64,000 nucleotides of DNA from NCBI GenBank assembly GCA_020152595.1, contig JAIGNY010002754.1, forward strand, positions 62,001-126,000, given 5' to 3'. Source of the DNA: Chiridota heheva (taxonomy: Eukaryota; Echinodermata; Holothuroidea; Apodida; Chiridotidae). Shown here one piece after another: positions 59,212 through 64,000 of this stretch. Each line of letters opens with the position of its first letter. Position 1 is the first letter of the stretch. A model generated the notes under the pieces. That model had not been told where the DNA came from. It did no database searches and saw only the letters and a list, made by a program, of their open reading frames with translations. Position numbers and translations under genes: made by a program.

Positions 59212-60012
59212 CAACACAGCACTGCCAGACATCCTCCAACACAGCACTGCCAGACGCCCTCCAACACAGCACTGCCAGACGTCCTCCAACCCCACACTGC
59301 CAGATGTCCTCCAACACAGCACTGCCAGACGTCCTCCAACCCCACACTGCCAGATGTCCTCCAACACAGCATTGCCAGATGTTCTTCAACACAGCACTGC
59401 CAGACGTCCTCCAACACAGCACTGCCAGACGCCCTCCAACACAGCACTGCCAGACGCCCTCCAACACAGCACGGCCAGACGCCCTCCAACACAGCACTGC
59501 CAGACGCCCTCCAACACAGCACTGCCAGATGTCCTCCAACCCCACACTGCCAGATGTCCTCCAACACAGCACTGCCAGACGTCCTCCAACCCCACACTGC
59601 CAGATGTCCTCCAACACAGCATTGCCAGATGTTCTTCAACACAGCACTGCCAGGCGTCCTCCAACACAGCACTGCCAGACGCCCTCCAACATAGCACTGC
59701 CAGACGCCCTCCAACACAGCACGGCCAGACGCCCTCCAACACAGCACTGCCAGACGCCCTCCAACACAGCACTGCCAGACGCCCTCCAACACAGCACGGC
59801 CAGACGCCCTCCAACACAGCACTGCCAGACGCCCTCCAACACAGCACTGCCAGATGTCCTCCAACCCCACACTGCCAGATGTCCTCCAACACAGCACTGC
59901 CAGACGTCCTCCAACCCCACACTGCCAGATATCCTCCAACACAGCATTGCCAGATGTTCTTCAACACAGCACTGCCAGACGTCCTCCAACACAGCACTGC
60001 CAGATGTCCTTA
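59212..60012. repeat. Minisatellite, 25-bp unit, about 32 copies, with multi-unit blocks
   Basis: CCAACACAGCACTGCCAGAC followed by GCCCT or GTCCT. Variants CAACCCCACACTG and GATGTTCTTCAACAC come in fixed order and repeat at about 59,290-59,400, 59,540-59,640 and 59,860-59,970. The 25-bp period visits all three frames in turn and none contains a stop, so both strands show long artefactual open frames. Confidence 0.96.
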
Positions 60013-61354
60013 AAGATTATTCTCATGGAATTTCATTTTGATATATTCGATAGAGGACAATAAAAGAAACAGATTGGTGAAAACACCAAGTTAATATCTT
60101 ATTCCTACAAGAAGTTATTGATTTTTTTGTTTTTATTGTTTGCGTAAAAAGAGTGTTGGTCGGAGTCTAAGTCATCATAATGTCACTACAGCACTTCTGT
60201 ACTTTTTGTATTATGTATTCTTTATGTATTTCCAAAATGCTTCCACAAAAATACGGGCCCGCACAATGATGACATAAGACTTGGTACAAAAGTCATTTTT
60301 ATGCGGGCAAGAAAAGTCTTTAAAGTTCACTAACTTCTTCTAGGAATGAGATATTAACTTGGTTTTTTCACAAATCTGTTTTTTTTTTTATTTTAGTTAT
60401 GCACATCATCCAACTGAGCACATTTTGATCTTGGCAGAAAAATAAATGCATAAACCAGACTTCAGATCAATATAGAACTGAGATTCCAAAAGCAAAGCAG
60501 AGCACAAGACTTTGATCTAATTCAAAATCTTTCACCACCCATCAATTGTGATGATAAAATTATTACATCCTATCATATGCTTCATTCCTTCGAGGAAAAA
60601 AAAGTGATAAACATTCACCAGAAAAGTACTTCTTTAGATAATTCAGCTTTATTTTACTGAAGCATAATGTCAAACAATTCTTGACAAGTTGAATTCGTCA
60701 TTTATGAGTGTCTGTCGCTACAGCAGTGAATTCCCATAGCTCACTGTCATCGTATTATGAGCCTTCTCATGGGGAAAAGAAATCGATAAAAAAGCGGTTC
60801 ATGATTCTCGCAAGGGATATATTTAATCTACCTACTCGATATAAAATATGTTGAAAGTTCTTTCCAAGTGGTTGCAATTCAGACAGGGAAACTAGGGTAA
60901 TAATATATTCCCTTGTGTCATAAATATAACTTTGATACATCTTTATATCTCGATGTGAAAAATCTTACTCACATGAATTTCAGCTATTACATGAGAGTGG
61001 CTTTTTTTATTTAGGAGAATGGAATTACATTTCAAAATGAGACTGTGGCCTGCTTGGGTAATTTACCTCCACTACCTATGCTAAAATAGAAATGTACCAT
61101 ATGGTCCTACCTAGAATAACCAACCATATGTGCTAAGTGCGAAGCATATAGGTGCAAGGATAAATGTAGCTGCCCAATCGTAAATTTGCGCTAACTGTAG
61201 CTTTAACGCACTGAAATCGCTGAACCAGCCAAGCAGACTATTCATCTGTGCTCAATTCGTAATTCATGCACATAAAAATATAGCAGCTAGCTGAAGAGAG
61301 CATACTTGACTTAAAGGAGCTGGCAATCGAAAAGTAAGGGTGTTAGTTTTTGCC
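60013..61354. other. No gene seen
   Basis: AT-rich unique sequence. No repeat or coding signal was recognised. Confidence 0.45.
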
Positions 61355-62995
61355 ATCAACCAATGAATAGAAGTCACATCACAGTCTGTAGATTTCAACC
61401 AATAGAAGTCACATCACAGTCTGTAAATTTCAACTAATAGAAGTCACATCGCACAGTCTGTGGATTGCAACCAATAGAAGTCACATCACAGTCTGTAGAG
61501 TTTAACCAATAGAAGTCACATCAGTCTGTAGATTTCACCCAATAGAAGTCACATCACAGTCTGTAGATTTCAACCAATAGAAGTCACATCACATTCTGTA
61601 GATTTCAACCAATAGAAGTCACATCACAGTCTGTAGATTTCAACAAATAGAAGTCACATCACAGTCTGTAGATTTCAACCAATAGAAGTCACATCACAGT
61701 CTGTAGATTTCAACCAATAGAAGTCACATCACAGTCTGTAGATTTCAACCAATAGCAGTCACATTACAGTCTGTAGATTTCAACCAATAGAAGTCACATC
61801 GCAGTCTGTAGATTTCAACCAATAGAAGTCACATCACAGTCTGTAAATTTCAACCAATAGAAGTCACATCGCACAGTCTGTGGATTGCAACCAATAGAAG
61901 TCACATCACAGTCTGTAGAGTTTAACCAATAGAAGTCACATCAGTCTGTAGATTTCAACCAATAGAAGTCACATCACAGTCTGTAGATTTCAACCAATAG
62001 AAGTCACATCACATTCTGTAGATTTCAACCAATAGAAGTCACATCAGTCTGTACATTTCAACCAATAGAAGTCACATCACAGTCTGTAGATTTCAACCAA
62101 TAGAAGTCACATCACAGTCTGTAGATTTCAACCAATAGCAGTCACATTACAGTCTGTAGATTTCAACCAATAGAAGTCACATCACAGTCTGTAGATTTGA
62201 ACCAATAGAAGTCACATCAGAGTGTAGATTTCAACCAATAGAAGTCACATCAGTCTTAAGATTTCAACCAATAGAAGTCACATCACAGTCTGTAGATTTC
62301 AACCAATAGAAGTCACATCACAGTCTGTAGAGTTTGACCAATAGAAGTCACATCAGTCTGTGGATTTCAACTAATAGAAGTCACATCACAGTCTGTAGAT
62401 TTCAACCAATAGAAGTCACATCACAGTCTGTAGATTTCAACCAATAGAAGTCACATCACAGTCTGTAGATTTCAACCAATAGAAGTCACATCACAGTCTG
62501 TAGATTTCAACCAATAGAAGTCACATCAGTCTGTAGATTTCAACCAATAGAAGTTGCATCACAGTCTGTAGATTTCAACCAATAGAAGTCACATCACAGT
62601 CTGTAGATTTCAACCAATAGAAGTCATATCACAGTCTGTAGATTTCAACCAATAGAAGTCACATCACAGTCTGTAGATTTCAACCAATAGCAGTCTCATT
62701 ACAGTCTGTAGATTTCAACCAATAGAAGTCACATTACAGTCTGTAGATTTCAACCAATAGCAGTCACATTACAGTCTGTAAATTTCAACAAATAGAAGTC
62801 GCAACACAGTCTGTAAATTTCAACCAATAGAAGTCGCATCACACAGCCTGTAGATTTCAAGCAATAGAAGTCACATCACACAGTCTGTAGATTTCAAGCA
62901 ATAGAAGTCACATCACACAGTCTGCAGATTTCAACCAATATAAGTCACATTACACAGTCTTCAGATTTCAACCAATAGAAGTCACATCACAGTCT
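61355..62995. repeat. Minisatellite, 35-bp unit, about 46 copies
   Basis: CCAATAGAAGTCACATCACA followed by GTCTGTAGATTTCAA is repeated with small deletions (CATCAGTCTG). A block with the distinctive TCGCACAGTCTGTGGATTGC variant occurs at about 61,449 and about 61,869, showing a 420-bp (12-unit) duplication. CCAAT is part of every unit. Confidence 0.96.
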
Positions 62996-64000
62996 GGTTT
63001 TTATTGTTGTTGGATACAGAAATGTTCACACACCGCGCCCATGTGAACAATTCAACAAAAGTCAATGGGAAAACACATACAAATTCTGAGTATCCAGATT
63101 GGGATTTAGTAGCATTTTATGATATTTGTTACTTCTCAGGTACAAGAAAGAAGGTATTTATCATGAGACTCAATAAAATACTTTTCGACTGCCAGCTTCA
63201 AACCAAGGGGCATGCACTCCTGTAAGTCCTATTTTACAAGGGCGTAGGAAGCGGGGAAGGGGATGGGGGGGGCGGGCTGGGGGCTTTAGCTCTCCCAGTC
63301 AAAATTCAGGGGGGGGGAGCTAAACTATGCTTTAGCCCCTCACTTCTCATATACGAAAACCCCCTTATAAGACTTATTTATACCCACTTTAAATAATATA
63401 ACTTTATAGGATATTGTCATATGTTTTAAATTCTTCAATTATGTTGAGAAAAAAAGGTTATGCAATTTCGATGGAGACTTTATTACCTCTTTGCACCTCA
63501 TAATCATTTTGAGCTGATCGAAGCTGTATTAAACATAACATTTGCGTGCTACCACAGACACTGAGTGCGGGCAGCATAATTATTTTTTCCAGGAGTGTTT
63601 GAATATAACTGTACATGTATAAAGAGAAAAAAATGCTTTTTCATAGAGGAAGAACTGTTTTGTTATAGGCTGGACAACCCCTTACTTAAATTGATCCCAT
63701 GGGCTGACGGGATATACCTAAAAACAGCTTCCCTCATGCTCAGATATGTCAAAGTTGGTTGTTTTATAGATGTAAGCTTGGACATTTTGAATAAACATGT
63801 TTTACAGACTAACACGTGTCTTTCCTCTGCCTGGTCTGTTTTTTAGCTCCATGGCCTGGAGTCTACAATCGAATCCTTTTTGTAAAAAGTCATAGACCTA
63901 TACAAAAATATTTATATATTTGAAACAGCCTCTTATTGGCTAGGCTTATGGACCCCAACTTAACCACAACTTGTGCCTTTCATGATGACTGTTAGCAAGT
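62996..64000. other. Right edge, no gene supported
   Basis: Two plus open frames of 73 and 83 codons (63,004-63,225; 63,595-63,846) have no recognisable domain. A G-rich stretch at 63,240-63,320 (GGCGTAGGAAGCGGGG and following) resembles other degraded G-rich repeats of the window (36,555; 50,180). Confidence 0.4.

Noticed and set aside
59094-60041. Several overlapping open frames up to 282 codons on both strands
   Set aside because: The 25-bp period cycles through all frames of a stop-free unit. Frames on both strands in the same place cannot all be real and none has a domain.
61355-62995. CRISPR-like array (35-bp repeats)
   Set aside because: There are no unique spacers. Repeats are head to tail and the context is an animal genome.

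Overview
The window is nuclear DNA of a multicellular animal, most likely a marine invertebrate. The reasons are spliced genes with both major (GT-AG) and minor (AT-AC) introns, an RNase H-bearing LINE, a Ty3/gypsy-type LTR fossil, several MITE-like inverted-repeat elements, and an extreme load of unrelated tandem repeats. The sequence does not fix the species. By eye about 35-40% of the 64 kb is minisatellite or microsatellite.

One host gene is well supported, on the minus strand: a phosphoinositide-specific phospholipase C of the delta/eta/PLC-like group. Four consecutive exons can be chained with matching phases: a serine-rich N-terminal exon (29,626-30,108), PH domain part 1 (27,322-27,462), PH domain part 2 (24,418-24,667) and the first EF-hand exon (12,953-13,082). 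The spliced reading frame is open for 331 residues from the ATG at 30,097. The catalytic X/Y and C2 parts were not found to the left, so the gene probably runs off the window. The 11.3-kb intron between PH part 2 and the EF-hand looks like a U12-type AT-AC intron. It holds a nearly full-length LINE and three minisatellites.

The most striking observation is that two minisatellites of this gene grew out of its own splice junctions. A 27-bp repeat (about 57 units, 11,409-12,952) begins exactly at the EF-hand exon's 5' splice site, and its unit is 15 exonic plus 12 intronic bases, so almost every unit carries a copied donor. A 71-bp repeat (about 8 units, 27,446-28,050) copies the 3' splice site of PH exon 1. 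The gene therefore carries dozens of decoy donors and several decoy acceptors beside its true sites.

Layout: 1-4.6 kb holds three minisatellites and a possible exon-like remnant. An old Ty3/gypsy-type fossil lies at 4.86-8.98 kb. A fold-back MITE lies at 10.8-11.4 kb. From 11.4 to 30.1 kb is the phospholipase gene, with the LINE (14.18-19.79 kb) inserted inside a 24-bp minisatellite. From 30 to 43 kb are MITEs, degraded dispersed repeats, a long TA microsatellite and CATGG-rich repeats. From 44 to 63 kb are large minisatellites, including a 6.4-kb array of a 27-bp unit. No tRNA, rRNA or CRISPR array was recognised, and no second convincing host gene.
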